Shown in pieces: positions 63,849 through 64,000 of a stretch of DNA of 64,000 nt (its first letter is position 1; the number at the start of each line of letters is the position of its first letter). The translations under genes and the position numbers were made by a program. The stretch is taken from NCBI GenBank assembly GCA_006438735.1, contig RCZF01000001.1, positions 682,001 through 746,000 of the forward strand, given 5' to 3'. The notes beneath the pieces were generated by a model. The model saw only the letters and a program-made list of their open reading frames with translations. It searched no databases and was not told where the DNA came from. The stretch comes from Sphingomonas koreensis (lineage in GTDB: Bacteria; Pseudomonadota; Alphaproteobacteria; Sphingomonadales; Sphingomonadaceae).

Positions 63849-64000
63849 AGTCGCGTGCCTGCCGGGATCGGAAAGCCGCGCAGCAATTCGCCGGCACTCA
63901 TCACGCCGCGCCCGGCGCGCTGGACGAGGACCGGCTGGATTGCCCCCGTGCCGCACGCGATCGTCAGTTCCCCGTCGATCACCTCGCCCGGCGCGCCCGA
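63845..64000 (-). CDS. fmt: Methionyl-tRNA formyltransferase, C-terminal fragment
   Basis: The last 51 codons of an open frame run off the right edge. They read as the end of the Fmt C-terminal domain ([20 protein letters not shown] and the ending PAGTRL). The rest lies outside the window. This housekeeping copy shows that the protein at 7000-7956 is a second, specialised formyltransferase. Confidence 0.9.
   Translation of the reverse strand, partial: SGAPGEVIDGELTIACGTGAIQPVLVQRAGRGVMSAGELLRGFPIPAGTRL

Noticed and set aside
1..64000. tRNA, rRNA, CRISPR array, insertion sequence or prophage
   Set aside because: I scanned for these by eye and found no tRNA-like cloverleaf, regularly spaced repeat array, transposase or integrase gene.

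Overview
The window is about 64 kb of GC-rich bacterial chromosome, most likely from an alphaproteobacterium of the Sphingomonas group. This rests on the housekeeping genes (one LolC/E-type permease, a dnaE-type polymerase, the ETF-QO form), the codon bias, and palindromic intergenic repeats of a kind I associate with sphingomonads. It is inference; no rRNA or tRNA gene is present to confirm it. I saw no CRISPR array, insertion sequence or prophage.

Left end (1-5029, + strand): the 3' part of a TonB-dependent receptor, then four tightly packed genes: a flippase-like membrane protein, a DUF2141 protein, a GT4 glycosyltransferase and a DUF2334 deacetylase-like protein.

Centre (5312-35745): a large exopolysaccharide locus. 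It encodes a priming sugar transferase, a WbpM/CapD-type 4,6-dehydratase, a sugar aminotransferase, a sugar formyltransferase, four GT4 glycosyltransferases, a methyltransferase, a sulfotransferase, two membrane O-acyltransferases, a 2OG-Fe(II) oxygenase-like protein, a PIG-L deacetylase, a Wzx flippase, a Wzy-like polymerase/ligase, Wza-like and outer-membrane beta-barrel export proteins, a Wzc-like tyrosine kinase, a lipoprotein lyase and two LuxR-type regulators. Five intergenic gaps here that should hold promoters each carry a related CCC-TTT-GGG motif, which suggests a co-regulated locus.

The most unusual element lies at 17984-21030: E1-alpha and E1-beta subunits of a 2-oxoacid dehydrogenase, followed by a single protein that joins a lipoyl domain, an E3/E1-binding (PSBD) domain and a NeuD/PglD-type sugar acyltransferase. 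I propose a dedicated dehydrogenase complex in which the usual E2 catalytic core is replaced by a sugar acyltransferase, so that an acyl group made from a 2-oxoacid passes from lipoyl-lysine straight to an amino sugar. The dehydratase and aminotransferase upstream would make that amino sugar.

Right part (36285-64000): mostly housekeeping genes. They are lolC/lolD, a GNAT acetyltransferase and glutathione peroxidase in one overlapping run; dnaE; an acyl-CoA synthetase; an inositol-phosphate module (inositol-1-phosphate synthase, a cytidylyltransferase-like protein and a CDP-alcohol phosphatidyltransferase); a radical SAM protein; a VOC protein; a small lower-GC gene with a HEPN-like RNxxxH motif; moaB, a lytic transglycosylase and a degenerate uracil-DNA glycosylase; ETF-QO; a TPR protein, ispE, a crotonase, an N-formylglutamate amidohydrolase, ilvD, a small lipoprotein, nnr, an rRNA methyltransferase; and, converging from the right, truA and the 3' end of fmt.
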